A DNA stretch of 64,000 nucleotides from Allolobophora icterica (taxonomy: Eukaryota > Annelida > Clitellata > Crassiclitellata > Lumbricidae), in contig OY744611.1 of NCBI GenBank assembly GCA_963556255.1, forward strand, positions 37,310,806 to 37,374,805. Reading direction: 5' to 3'. Numbering within the stretch: position 1 is the first letter of the stretch; every line of letters starts with the position of its first letter. The position numbers and the translations under genes are program-made. Below are positions 24,102 to 35,528 of the stretch, in pieces. Below the pieces are notes generated by a model, which saw nothing but the letters and a program-made list of their open reading frames with translations, was not told the origin of the DNA and did not search any database.

Positions 24102-24416
24102 CAGTGATGTACATTGTACAGTTGTACATTGCACAGTGTACAAGACATTGTACAAGACATTGTACAAGTATCATATGTGCGTACAAAATATTGTACAAAT
24201 ATAAAATGTTCTAGCTCATTCTTTCTTGTATTATAATACATGTTAGTATGTATATTACATAATACATTACACAGTGACATATACACGAATCGATTTTTTA
24301 TTTCGGGGTGACCTTTTTTCAAAAGATTTGAAAATGACAGTTCATTCCTTTGTTTTTAGGCAAAAGTTCATCCAACTAAGCTACAGGAACATGAGGTTGT
24401 AAAAAAGTTATAACCC

Positions 24417-24540
24417 TGTCAATGAAAGCCTTGAAGTGATTGGTTGCAGTTATTTCTCTCACAGCATCATGAACTGCAAGTTCTAGTCTATGGTTAAGAC
24501 AATGCCATGTAAATAATCTTGGATACTTGGCATTTGAAGC
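24417..24540 (-). pseudogene. hAT-family transposase, upstream block
   Basis: The minus strand encodes FTWHCLNHRLELAVHDAV and TATNHFKAFIDR, a conserved hAT segment (HCxxHRLELA). It continues in the block at 21293-22140 once the nested transposon is removed. Further N-terminal sequence is absent. Confidence 0.85.
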
Positions 24541-24656
24541 GTTTACTAGCGTTATTCACCAAATTCCAGTGGGTATACGGCACTGCTAGCTAATAATTTT
24601 CAGTGGGTATACGCCGTATACCCGCGTATACCCTCGACTACACCACTGGTGATAAG

Positions 24657-24980
24657 ACGTTGAAAGGGGACCGGCTCGAACGGCGCCTTGAGCTTCGCTA
24701 ACCTTACGACAGACAATGCGACCACGGCCGCTCCGCCGTGATTTTGGCATATCGTCAGTCCTCTCCGTCGCCCGAACGGGTCGAGCCCGCTCCAGCAGCT
24801 GTAACCCGGTGGATCTCAGGCGCCGGAGCGCGACATCTTCAGCATCTCGTGCCAGGTCTCGGTGAGGCCAAGGACGTCTAGTCCGGCATCGCGCGAACAC
24901 CGACCGACAACATCCACCTTGTTGGCAAGATAGCGGACGTTGAGATACGAAGGAGGTTATAAAATACTGGAAGTGGGTCA
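24657..24980 (-). mobile_element. LINE endonuclease, 5' part (outermost layer of nest)
   Basis: Minus-strand frames read NKVDVVGRCSRDAGLDVLGL, TETWHEMLKMS and PPGYSCWSGLDP, the N-terminal endonuclease motifs. It is continued at 20440-21020 across the hAT insertion. Confidence 0.85.
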
Positions 24981-25315
24981 GTATGGGAGGATGCTACATG
25001 TAGGAATGTAGGGCATAAGCCCCATGTTGCTCGCACAGTCGCGTGCAATTTCACTTGACCTCTGACTTTCCCACAGCATTGACTGAATTGCATAAGACCA
25101 TGACGGATGATACTCCTGTATGACAAAGCTAATTTCTTTTTGATGACATTGGCGTTAGATGTCTAAGGTGGAATTTACGCAAGAAAAAGTTGTCTCGTAA
25201 ATGTAGTAGAAGCAGATAGCTTCTCTAATCTAACTCAGTTCAATTTATTACATAACACTAAACCAAGAAACATTAAGGACCCTCACTACTAAATATTAAA
25301 ATACTCGATTCTCAC

Positions 25316-25413
25316 CAGAAATGCCTTTTTAGAGTCTACATAATTCGATTCCACATTTTCTGGATGTACAATCATTCGCCCTGAGTGCCAGGGTCGTTGA
25401 AAATCACTAAAGT
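25316..25413 (-). CDS. A2M: A2M exon 17: end of MG6
   Basis: 98 bp. Acceptor TGATTTTCAG (preferred over ACTTTAG because it gives the right phase) and donor TCTG|GTGAGA. It encodes RPWHSGRMIVHPENV...KKAFL and leads into DAGM of exon 18, which parallels the family's FxDxGL junction before the bait region. Confidence 0.85.
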
Positions 25414-26374
25414 CTGAAAATCAATTATTTTGCAAGAATAGAAAGGTTATATTACTCATACTAACTGAAACTTTGCAATTGCCAAGATAATTTCCAAGAA
25501 AGGTTGTGGCATATAATTACATAGGTCTATTAAATATATTTATGAAAAAGCAGGTCTGAAATGTTCATGCTATTAAAAGCACAAAAGGAAAGTAATCTTT
25601 ATGTATATTCGTTTAATTCTTGAAATCAAGCTTTGCTGGCAATAACGCAGCAAATTACAGAATAATGATAGGGATGGGTAGATGCTAATTAAGTGTCTTG
25701 GATGGGCCTACGGGAGCTCCTAAGTGTCTTCAAGTGAGTACTAGAGTTTAGATTAAGGTTAGTAAATGTCTTTGTATAGCATTCTTGGAATGAAGTTTCG
25801 CTTGTCCTTGACTGGGAGAGCAAAGGGGTGTGGCCGGTTGCGGAGAATCTGTGGAGTGTTAGCGATAGAGAACCAACCAGCCAAAGGTGAGGTTATAGTA
25901 AAAGTTAGGAAACGACTCTAAGGTGACATAAGATAGCTAGAAGTTATGGAACCAATCTAAGAGAACAAGTAATCTAAGCAGTGACTATGGCGCTAGTAGA
26001 AAAGGTAATGCATTCACTCATGAACGAATGGACACAGATGCAGTTTGAGATGTTTTTTAAATGATTATTTCTAATTGGACATAAGTGAACATCAAATAAA
26101 TATTTGCTCCTATTTGTAGAGAACCAACAAAAGTATGAAAAGTAGGCCAAGTCAAATAAAGTGTAATTTTCACCGACAATACAGACAGCCACTATCTATA
26201 AGAAATGCATCAGCCATCGAACTAGTCAGTGTCTGCGGGCATTTCCCTCGTCAATGTCCTTACAAGAAACATTGAGTTTTGATCCTTAAAAATTGCTGAA
26301 AGCGTAGATTTAACTGCAGTGTATACCAAAATAAGACAAACAAATTGAACTGACGGACAGAATAATTTAACGAC
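25414..26374. other. Intron, nothing recognised
   Basis: Between A2M exons 16 and 17; no recognisable feature. Confidence 0.6.
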
Positions 26375-26474
26375 CTAATTCTGGAGTAATTGTGCGACAA
26401 TCTCCGTCATGTACAGATCCACCATGGTCATAATGATCCTCGGGAATATCATACTGTTTTAGCATTCCAAAAAC
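26375..26474 (-). CDS. A2M: A2M exon 16: MG6
   Basis: 100 bp encoding VFGMLKQYDIP...GDCRTITPEL, matching the VxxxLxxY...DC segment that follows VDKSV in the family. Acceptor TTATTTTTAG, donor TTAG|GTCGTT. Phase 1 fits exon 17. Confidence 0.85.
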
Positions 26475-26683
26475 CTAAAAATAAAGGTTATTATATACCT
26501 GAATATGCGACAATGATAGAAAACTTAAAAACATCTGCCTCAAGTCAACAGGATTTTTCCAAAACTGAATAAAGAATGCTCTTTCACCAACGGATCTGCT
26601 GAAGGAAAGAAGTTTTTGTCGGAGTTGTATGGTTTCGAGACTCAGTCTTGGTCTCAAGACATAATTGAGATAGGTTTTTAATG

Positions 26684-27183
26684 TTCAGTCTCGTTCTCGG
26701 TCTTAGGACTTGGTCTCCGTCTCGGTCTCGCGGTAAATTCTCGAATGTTTAAAAACTGTCTTGAAGCGAAAGTCTTGTTCTGTCTCTAATTGAAAAACAT
26801 ACAGTGTACCTGCAACTTCAACTCCTGTAGACAGAGGTTTCAGCCATAGTGGAATTTTTATGCGTCCACATCATGCACGTCTAGGTGACACTATGCTTGA
26901 GGATCTTGTATTCATAAAATGTAATGGTATTTAAGAATAGCTGGGAAACAGACACAAGAGCTTTTATCGTTTATTCTCTCATACACTGGAATGAATGCCG
27001 AAAATGTCTTGTACTGTCTTGGACCTCGTGTCTTGGTCTCGGTCTCTGTCTTAGTACCTCACTGTCTTAGTCATGGTCTTGGAACTCATGGTCTTGGACC
27101 TCGTGTCTTGGCCTCGGTCTCTGTCTTGGTACCTCACTATCTTGGTCATGGTCTTAGAACTCAACTGTCTAGGTCTCGTCTTC
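26684..27183 (+). repeat. GGTCTTGG/GTCTCG minisatellite, related to the 39-40 kb element
   Basis: Begins CAGTCTCGTTCTCGGTCTTAG, similar to the terminus CAGTCTTGTTGTC of the element at 38966-40089. The block 27010-27175 is made of GTCTTGGACCTCGTGTCTTGG units with a 75-80-bp higher-order repeat. It continues briefly after the MITE (27636-27660). The right end is not located. Confidence 0.7.
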
Positions 27184-27635
27184 GGGCCATCCATATATTA
27201 CGTACACAAAAATCCGGGAAAATTGGACCCCCTCGCCCCCTGTTCGCAAGCGTACTTTCTTCCACCACCCCCCCTGAGTACGTACGTTTGACGCACCCCC
27301 CCCCGATGACCAGCTGCAGAAAGTGTCTCCAGGCAGCCTGTCTGCACTTTAGGCCAGATTATTGAAGGGCCAATATAGACAAATTATATATAGGTGTCGT
27401 TCACAGCACAGAATAACTGCACATGGCTTTTATATAATGTAATAAAATGCCATGGGACGACTATAGGATAATACAGAGTTATAAATAGGCTAATGTGGAC
27501 GTCATAATTAGAAATTTATTTTGGGTACGTACACATTTTGTTACCCCCCCTTCCCCCCGTTCGCACCCGTACGCAAACTCGCCAAAATCCGACCCCCCTC
27601 CCCCCTAAGTGCGTACGTAATATGTGGATGGCCCC
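27184..27635. mobile_element. MITE with GGGCCATCCA(T/C)ATATTACGTAC ends
   Basis: Inverted ends of about 25 bp (GGGCCATCCATATATTACGT and the reverse complement of its partner ending GGATGGCCCC), with C- and G-rich subterminal runs containing TACGTACG. 452 bp, inserted into the GGTCTTGG repeat. No clean target duplication found. Confidence 0.8.
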
Positions 27636-28397
27636 TTGGTCTTGAAGTTTTACGTCTTGCATACAACATTGGTTTTTTGTCACCCCTGCGAGCTACTTTA
27701 ATGCAGAGTTTCACATAAGACTTTTCTGCAGAACGGTTACTTGTGCATGTTAACGTACGTGTTTGCTGCCAGATAACAGGTAACAAAGAAATTATTCCAA
27801 AACCACAAACTTACTATAAATTGTTACTATTAATACTTTAAAAGTCTTAGAAAAGTTGTTGTAACATACCTCGACTGCGGTAATTACATCAAGCAGTGAA
27901 TATCGTGTGACATATAATTATAATCTACAGGTATGTAAGGAGTAAACTTGAGGCATTTACCAAAACCACTCTACAGAAAGTCCCCAGAAATGGAATCTAT
28001 CCATTAGAAAGATCTTTCAGTTAATGCTTATAATATAATAACAACCCTGAAAGTACACAGGGCTAAGTTAGCAATGATGGCTTGTTATTCCATTAATGGT
28101 CACTTATCCAAGTATTAACCAGGCTCAGTGTTGATTAGCTTCAGTGTACCTGCCAATGTCATATTCAAAACCAATCAAGATATGTCTATAATTATAAATT
28201 TTATTAGTCAGATTACACATTAGTTGCTGAGTTCTTGAGTTTTCAGAATATGTTTTTCATCATTCACTTCCTTCAGTTGAGAAATTATATGCTCCATGAT
28301 GATATGAAGTACGACCTATTAAAAGTTTTTGAGCCATTTTTAATTATAATAAAAATGCTGGCAAAAGAAACAATGAGTTTGGAAGAGAATCTGTAAC

Positions 28398-28550
28398 CTT
28401 CGATTTGGATAGAGAACTATCCTCTTTGTCCATCAGCTTCACACTTTTATCAACAACAGAAATGGAACACAATGAATGCGGATCAGCCGAGAGTTGAAGA
28501 GTTGTTGGATGTCCAGGTTGCTTTTGTTGATCTATAAAACTTATGGATAC
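28398..28550 (-). CDS. A2M: A2M exon 15: MG6, VVDKSV
   Basis: 153 bp encoding VSISFIDQQKQPGHPTTLQL then SLCSISVVDKSVKLM, the conserved SLCxxxAVDKSVxLL motif. Acceptor TTATGCCAG, donor AAG|GTTACA. Phase 0 at both ends fits the neighbours. Confidence 0.93.
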
Positions 28551-29049
28551 CTGGCATAAAACAGTTCTCGGTCTGACTTTAAAAGAAAATGCAAACGAAA
28601 AAACATTTTGCAAACATTGACATACATATTGAATATTTACAAACAGTCCCTTTATCATAAAAATTTTGAAATAAAATAAATTCAAGTAACGAAAGAAATC
28701 ATTACTTTAGCTGCTGCGCCTGTGGTCTGAAACTCTTTCTACTAATCTGTGGCATGACACCTGTCCAGACTCAGATATACATGACTGTCTATCTCGTACA
28801 TCTACAGTATACTAAGATTGCTTAATAAATATTAAACAATTAGTTCTAGGTCTATCGTCCAAAGTTAGCTCAAAGTAAAGTGTTTAAAAGTTTTTGACAG
28901 AACGTCCTGCTTTTAAATTTAATTAGACAAAGTATATTTTGCTTCATGAACACTCTTGGGTGTATCTTATAAGGATTGTGAGCTGGTGATCACGAAAATC
29001 ACCTTTACATTTTCCTATCACGTACTGAATTTTTGTAATCGACTATTAT

Positions 29050-29520
29050 TTTAAAATTTTCTTTCACATTTCCAGTCTACTAATCTGCCCAGAAACTGAG
29101 ATGTCTCGTAGTCCACCTCCTGGTTTGTCTTATGCTCTGTCCAACTGATACTCTCCATTCTGAGCCATATCCACTTTTCAAAAGCTTCCAGCCTTCTTAT
29201 GACCTCCCCTTATAGTCAACGTTTGAGATCCGTAAAGGACCACAATCCATACCAGTGTCTTAACCATTCGTTTATTAAGATTCCTGTTTAAAGTTCCTCT
29301 CAAGAGTTCTTTTCTTTTATAGAATGCGTCTTTTCCCATGGCTATTCTTCTTTTTATCTCCTCATGGCACTTCGCATCCTGTGTGACCATACTTCCCAGG
29401 AAACAGAATCTCTCAACTTGTTTAATATCTTCTGCATTTACGATAATTCTAACTGATGTTACTTCTCCTTAGCTTATCTTCATAACCTTTGTCTTCCTGG
29501 TATTTATTTTCATATCGTAA
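29050..29520 (-). mobile_element. LINE reverse-transcriptase C-terminal fragment
   Basis: The minus strand encodes EEIKRRIAMGKDAFYKRKEL, RMVKTLVWIVVLYGSQT and, in another frame, FEKWIWLRMESISWTE. These are typical of the C-terminal part of RTE/Jockey-type LINE reverse transcriptases. Several frame breaks. Confidence 0.82.
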
Positions 29521-30630
29521 ATATTCTAATGAGAACATGTTCAGTCATTTATAGCCTACTAGTGTTTATTAAATGTGGCCATAACTGCACTTCTTGTTCA
29601 CAGCATTGACGAGCTGATTTGCCAGTGAGCCTCCTTCCACTCCTAATTTTAGGTTCAAAAGTAAAACTACTGGCAGTTTGGGTTTCTACTGTTGGTGAGT
29701 CGCCTACCAGCTGAAGTCATCGCCCTTTCGTGCACGTCCTCGGGCTTATTTCTAAAGCTCGTTGTTGTGTTTTACTCTGCAGGTCAATATGTTCCATCGG
29801 TGTCTCTCTGAGACCTAGGTGTCCTAAATCTCTTTCTCCTGACCATTCTTAGCTGTCAATTTTTTAGTGTCTCAGAACGTCACATGGTCAGTAGCCGGTG
29901 CTCTGTTGCTCTTTTCAATATTTCAGAACTTCTAGTAATGCCCTTTTCTTTTATATTATTCTTTTCAGGTGACTGCTGTTTCCTACCAAACTGATCATCT
30001 TCCAAGACTCGACAGTCTGGCATGACAAAAAGACGTTAATATAAAAAAACTGATTGGAATGTCAGTATATATCCCCCTTCTCATACTTCTCGCTCGTGAT
30101 ATTAAACTTAACCTCGTCCGTCATTGCTAAAACTGCATCTGCTGCATTCAACACAATCGACCATGCTATTAGTTGTACTAATTAGTATCCCCCATAGTAC
30201 CAGTGCCTAATGCATCTATGCCTAAACCAATTTTTTTCAAACACTGTTTCAGTTTCTTCGTAATTTTCAGTCTTAGTTTTCCACCGGACCTACTGTTGCT
30301 CTCGACAGGGACAACTTTCTTTTCCGTTCTCTCCATTGCTATAGGTAGCTTAAGTTTCTTTGCGGATTTTCCTCTTGGCTTAAACTAGGGCTTAACATGG
30401 ACAACTATCACTAATAGAATGTGTGCCTGTTGATTATATTGTATCATTTGATCATATTGTATTCTAGGCTATTTGTGGCACGTATGTAATCGTTTATCAC
30501 CATGACATTGTATTGCTTGTCAAATGCAAATAAAGAATGCTTGCTTACTTATTTCTTAACTCAAACTAAAACCTATGTCACAAAGTCTGCTCTAATTGCT
30601 ACCCTGTATAAATATAACACAAAAACTTGC
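29521..30630. other. Intron, nothing recognised
   Basis: Between the LINE fragment and A2M exon 14; no recognisable feature. Confidence 0.55.
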
Positions 30631-30785
30631 CTGGTTGTGAAAACACTTTTCAACAGTGATCAGCATACTGTCTGCCACAGTCTCACCGCTCGCAAGAACA
30701 GTGAACACGAGAATTTTCATGGATCCGCTCATTCTTGGAGTAACAGTGAATGTAATGTTGAATTTGTGCAAATTGTTTCCATTAT
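30631..30785 (-). CDS. A2M: A2M exon 14: MG6 start, GC donor
   Basis: 155 bp encoding NITFTVTPRMSGSMKILVF, VLASGETVADS and VEKCFHNQ, matching the family's YxVxxxGExVADSxxxxVExCFxNxV. Acceptor GTTGTGCAG. The boundary joining CFHNQ to exon 15 is CCAG|GCAAGT, a second GC donor. Confidence 0.92.
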
Positions 30786-31843
30786 CTGCACAACAAAACA
30801 ACATTGACATTTGACAGACTTTACTTATTTCTTTGTGTATGACTGCTACAAAAATTTGTCATTATTCAAGGGACATCATTCAGCAAAATCCAGATAAGCG
30901 ATATACAATAATTAAATACAGCTGTAACATTCATTCGAAGACAAGGAAAATAGCCCAGGTCTAAGATGTTGCAAGAAATCACTCTTCCAAAAAAACAGAC
31001 CTTTTATAGCATCAGATAATGCTTTCATAGTTATAAGGTAATGTGAGTTAAGGCAAAATAAGTAACTAGAAATTTGCATACAGCCTTTAAAGGACTCCTT
31101 GAAGTTGTTCTACAATAGGCTCATTAATGCTATTGCACCAAAAATATCAAGTTCGTTTGCAGGTAAATGATGCTTCAACTGGAAAAGTATCTAGTGCGGC
31201 AAACAATTATGATAATCAATTGGAACTTCTTCCGCTGCGGCGAGTATACATTGTCAGTACTATTGATGAAGTCTCTTTTTGCCACCAGCAGATATAAACT
31301 GTCAACATCACAGCAGTCAATATATACTCCAAAGTGCAAATCAGAATGAATGCAATGGCAAACGGATTGTGAGCAACTTAATCCATATCTGCTGGATCAT
31401 TGTCATCATTTTTGTACTTCACCTATAAAGATTAAACAAGAAGATTGCACTAACCCACAACATGTTCTTTGCCCTTACATCCCATAGAGCCGATCCACTC
31501 CTTATCTTATTTGCCCTCGGGCTCAAAATATTCCCTTCCAACTAAAAACGATAAAAACTTTATATCGAGGGTTTTATATCGGAACTTGTACTAGCATTGA
31601 AATGAGTGAGATACAGCTGAAAGATTTCTATTAATTATTTACTTATCTATGAATGTTACCAATTGCGTTGTGTCAACTGGTTAGAAGAATAAAAGAGTAT
31701 TTGATTTCATTGATTGAATTGTCTACAATGGCTCAATAAGAAAGAAAGCACCATACCGAATTAGTCATTGCCACCTGTAGAATAAATTAGGGACAACAAA
31801 ACCAGAAAAATCAATACTCAATTTCCAAAATCTGATCAGAAAC
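30786..31843. other. Intron, possible unplaced microexon
   Basis: Between A2M exons 13 and 14, where the reading phases disagree. A small exon of length 1 mod 3 could hide here; I could not identify it. No repeats recognised. Confidence 0.45.
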
Positions 31844-31894
31844 AGGTGAGACCGTGAGTTGTCCGGTGTGAACAATGTCTCCCCTTGTCATCAA
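31844..31894 (-). CDS. A2M: A2M exon 13: LMTRGDIV segment
   Basis: Acceptor TTATTGTAG is followed by LMTRGDIVHTGQLTVSP, equivalent to the family's xMxRGxIVxxG. The 3' boundary is uncertain. Donors CCT|GTTTCT (used here) and ACG|GTCTCA both end in phase 0, but exon 14 needs phase 1. A microexon or an indel may lie between. Confidence 0.72.
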
Positions 31895-32328
31895 CTACAA
31901 TAACATAATGGCAATAACGTCTCACGCAATCTAGAAAGTTACACTGCATGTGACGGAGTTGTTGCCTCAACAGTCAATCAGCCACAGCCTTTATCTTGGG
32001 GTAGCAGATGAATTAATCTACACACACATAATAGGATAAGGAACACGAGTAACAGTAGTTCCTGGTCCATTTAGTACAGGTTTACATGGAGGGTCACTCG
32101 GCCAGTGATTCATTTAGTTCATATAGGTAAAGGGTGATGAAGAAATAAGAAAAACGACGTCAATTTTTTAAAACATTGCAATGACGTACAATGTTCAGTC
32201 ACAATTACCGATAGGCAGTAACTTGTATTTAATAAACAAATTAATGTTATGTAGTAAAGTAGCAGAATAAAATCAATAAATAGGGCCTATATGTCCAATC
32301 AACGTTAAATGCGAAAGCCAACTTATTG

Positions 32329-33640
32329 TATTGTATTGAATTCGGATATTTATAAAGCGCTTCTAGCGGGAGGGCCATTCAGAAGCACTCCCAGTGCGAG
32401 AGACCCCGAGAGAAAAAGGAAGTTTTAAGAAAGGTAAAAGAGGAAGAGACGTTACCTGAGAGAATAGAAGAACGAACGAACGGAGGAAGCTCATTCCAAA
32501 GAGCAGGGCCAATGGAGGCAAAAGACCTAGCTTGAGTCAGGGAAGTTCTGACATGGGGGACGAGGAGGTCCAAACGGTCAGAGGAACGAAGAGGACGAAG
32601 AGAAGCAGCAGAGTGAGGGCGATGAATTAAGTCACATAAATATTTTGGAGCGAAACCAATTAAGTTGAGCCTTAGAGACAAGGATGAGCACCTTAAATTG
32701 GATGCGGGCAGAAAGCGGGAGCCAGTGGAGTTCTTCTGCCATAAAGGTGGTGATATGAGAGAATCGAGGAAGTCGGGCAATTAATCTAGCAGCAGCATTG
32801 AGAACGGACTGAAGAGGATCAAGACGGACTTTGGGAAGACCAATGAGGAGGGAATTGCAGTAGTCAAGTCAACAGCAGACAAATGCATGGACAATTGAAG
32901 TGAAAATTGGAGAAGAGAGAGAGAGCGACGGATAGCTCTAAGGCGCCTTAGCTGAAAATAGGAAGTGCGAGTGAGTTTGGAAATATGTTCAGTAAAGGTG
33001 AGAGAATTGTCAAGGGTCACTCCTAGATCACGAACGCTAGACGAGAAAGTGAAAAGCGGAAACCTTTGAGACAGCACAGTAAAGTCGAGTTTTTGAAGTT
33101 GCTGAGGAGTGCCAAACCAGATAAATTGTGTTTTGGACGAGTTGAGGGAGAGGCAATTGCAAGACATCCAGGTACGGAGATCATGAGAAAGAGCTTCGAT
33201 GCGCTGAGCAAGAAGTTGAGAGGAAGATACCCGTGAACATAAGCCTGGACATCGTCAGCAAAGAGATGGCCTGAAGCCCCATGGATGGGAAGGAGAGAGG
33301 GGTTACCGGCCTTGTATAAAATAAAGAGGAGAGGGCTCACAACAGAGCCCTGCAGAACACCCAATTTATCAGAGACCCACCGAGTTCTAGATTCACCAGA
33401 GATAACCATCTGAGTGTGATCGGATAGGTATGACCGGAACCAGTGGAGAGGGGGGCCCTTGAGATCACAAGAGTCTCAAGGCGCTGTAGAAGAATGGTGT
33501 GGTCGACCATGTCAAAGGCTGAGGAGACATCATATAGCGCCAGAAGAGTGAGTTCGGACCTATCAACAGCTGAATAAATTTCAGAAAGCAAAGAAAGGAG
33601 GGCAGTTTCAGTGGAGTGGTGAGCCCTAAAACCTGACTAA
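32329..33640 (-). mobile_element. L2-like LINE, 3' half with reverse transcriptase
   Basis: The minus strand encodes STETALLSLLSEIYSAVDRSE, DVSSAFDMVDHTILLQRLE (catalytic Asp), QGSVVSPLLF, HLFADDVQAYVHG (catalytic DD), LNSSKTQFIWFGTPQQL and a C-terminus ending SIGPALWNELPPFVRSSILS ... GLSHWE. Three or more frameshifts separate these blocks. The 3' end has the stem-loop (AAGCGCTTCTAG...CCATTCAGAAGCAC on the plus strand) and an ATTGTATTGTATTG tail. 5'-truncated. Confidence 0.93.
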
Positions 33641-33726
33641 ATTACATACAGTTTAATAAAAAAAACTTACAAACATTAGATACTTTGTTCGGAAAAACAC
33701 CAGACAACTTGCAAAAATCCATTCAC

Positions 33727-33933
33727 CTGAAAATAGAACGTCAGAGGCGGCTTGGACGTATTTCCCATTACAAAGACAGCCGGTAGTGAGAGTGAAGATC
33801 GACAGGAAGCAATTCCCTCAAACGGTTCAATCTGGAGAAAGCTACTGCTCGGTGAATACCATGCTTTGAGCATTCGTGTCACTACTGATGCATGACGTTT
33901 ACTCCCCTCCAACTCTGTGTCTTCTATGGATAC
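33727..33933 (-). CDS. A2M: A2M exon 12: MG5
   Basis: 207 bp encoding AWYSPSSSFLQIEP...FVMGNTSKPPLTFYFQ, matching the SPSxSFLxI...C...YxxxxxxxxLxFxY region. Acceptor TTTGGTAG, donor TTTCAG|GTGAAT. It lies just outside the L2-like LINE at 32.3-33.6 kb. Confidence 0.92.
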
Positions 33934-34650
33934 CTACCAAAAGACATAAGATGTAATATAATTAAACTTATTGCAAACTTACAGCAGTAGGCCTACTCTG
34001 AGAAACTTCTCGTCGTCAAACTTGACATTATGTATTTCCACCAAGCTCATAATGAAAAACAACAATGGTTGAAAATTAATAAGTACAATAGTGAGAATCT
34101 AAAACGAGCAATATAAATAACCAGCTACTCAGTTGCTGTATGTACTTTTCACATAGTTATCATAGCCGGAATGTTAGGATCAAACAAATACTTGACTCCA
34201 GCATGAACATCACGATTCAAACAGCTACACAAGAGTACCCCAAAATTTCATGAGGATCTTTTCCAAATTTTTTGAGAGTCTGACGAAGTAGTACCTGGTA
34301 GTATCAGGCAAAAGCAATAATCAAATTAATACTATTCCTGAGAATAAATAACTAGCCTTCCCAATACAAATCATAACAGTACTTCAGAATGCTCTCAATG
34401 GGGAAATTTCCATTGCTCCTGTTAATACATATGGGCTATGAAAGCAGTTGCCAAAAACTATACCAATTTTTATAACTTTACCACAGCATAAATTTTTTAT
34501 AACAACCTAGTTCTTGGTGTTCACCATTAGACACGATATCTGATGTCATATTATTGAAGCAAATTGTCCACCTCACACGTCTAAGGCTCTAATAGCATAG
34601 GAACTCATCAGTGAGAGTAAAAATAATGATCATAATAATGATGGTGATGA
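33934..34650. other. Intron, nothing recognised
   Basis: Between A2M exons 11 and 12, left of the microsatellites; no feature seen. Confidence 0.6.
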
Positions 34651-34654
34651 TTAT

Positions 34655-34662
34655 GCAAATCG

Positions 34663-34732
<70 letters not shown>

Positions 34733-34739
34733 AATAGTT

Positions 34740-34818
<79 letters not shown>

Positions 34819-34932
34819 TAATAATAATAATAATAAAAATAATAATAATAATAAGGAGAAATTACATGTACCTCGGGAAAGAAATAAAAATACCGGTAAT
34901 AATAATAATAAAGAAATAAAAATAATATATAA
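34655..34932. repeat. (GAT)n then (AAT)n compound microsatellite
   Basis: About 78 bp of GAT followed by about 120 bp of AAT and imperfect AAT/AAAT, ending about 40 bp from A2M exon 11. Confidence 0.95.
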
Positions 34933-34970
34933 TAATAATACTTAATAACTCATAATGTTGCTGGACATAC

Positions 34971-35162
34971 ATGCTGATAGATGGAATTCGTATCTTGACT
35001 GATGAATGTGCTAGGTAGAAAGTATTTAAAGTTTCCATTTTCATCAGTTGTTAGGTAGAAAACTGGAAAAGATGCGATCTGGCCAAAAAGTTCATTTTTC
35101 CAGGCATCCATTCGTATCCGGACCACCTTGCCCGCAACTGGCGTGCCATCCGGGCGAGTCAC
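34971..35162 (-). CDS. A2M: A2M exon 11: MG4, TRPDGTPV
   Basis: 192 bp encoding VTRPDGTPVAGKVVRI...TTDENGNFKYFLP, the family's VxxPDGxPVxxxxV...TTDExGxxxF pattern. Acceptor GGGTCAG is chosen over GATAG six bases upstream because it avoids repeating Gly-Gln. Donor CAT|GTATGT. Confidence 0.93.
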
Positions 35163-35528
35163 CTGACCCTATCAAAATATCACAAAAATATAACAGAGGT
35201 ACTTTGAAAAATTAGGATAATTTATTAAACGGCTGTAAAATATTGTCCTTCACGTCAAGATTCAGGAATCAAAGGACAGTTGAACTACAATACATCCCTG
35301 CAGCAAGATTAAGAAGTTCAACAAAGTACATCTAAAGTCAAAATGAACCATATGATGCAGTTATATGCCAAACCCAAAAACTTATGGAAGCAGTCTGCTC
35401 ACTGGGTCAGCATACTATCTTAGCTCAATCTATAGATTGCAGATTGTAGAGTAAAGGAGTTGAGTTATGGTCTAATGTGTCCCTGACTGAACTTTATTTC
35501 TGAGAGAAACTAAGAACAAATGACATAC

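Larger units (their letters stand above)
22143..24415 (+). mobile_element. Unclassified TIR transposon with about 135-bp inverted repeats
   Basis: Starts GGTTATAACTTTTT and ends with its inverse. The two ends (about 22143-22280 and 24278-24415) stay similar for over 100 bp, sharing GGATGAACTTTTGC and AAAAAAGGTCACCCC. Flanks CTGTAGAAT and CTGTCAAT hint at an imperfect 8-9-bp duplication. It encodes a transposase-like pseudogene on the plus strand. Superfamily not recognised. Confidence 0.82.
21021..24648 (-). mobile_element. hAT transposon (3.6 kb) with nested insertions
   Basis: Inverted ends CAGTGGTGTAGT at both termini, flanked by a perfect 8-bp duplication GTGATAAG (21013-21020 and 24649-24656). 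GTGGGTATAC words recur near the ends. On the minus strand it encodes a 5'-truncated hAT transposase in two blocks (about 24417-24540 and 21293-22140), broken by another transposon. Confidence 0.93.

Noticed and set aside
31164..31295. Plus-strand frame after TTCGTTTGCAG that looks exon-like
   Set aside because: No family similarity, opposite strand to the gene, and no partner exon recognised.
34611..34919. Poly-Met / poly-Ile frame
   Set aside because: Translation of (GAT)n and (AAT)n microsatellites.
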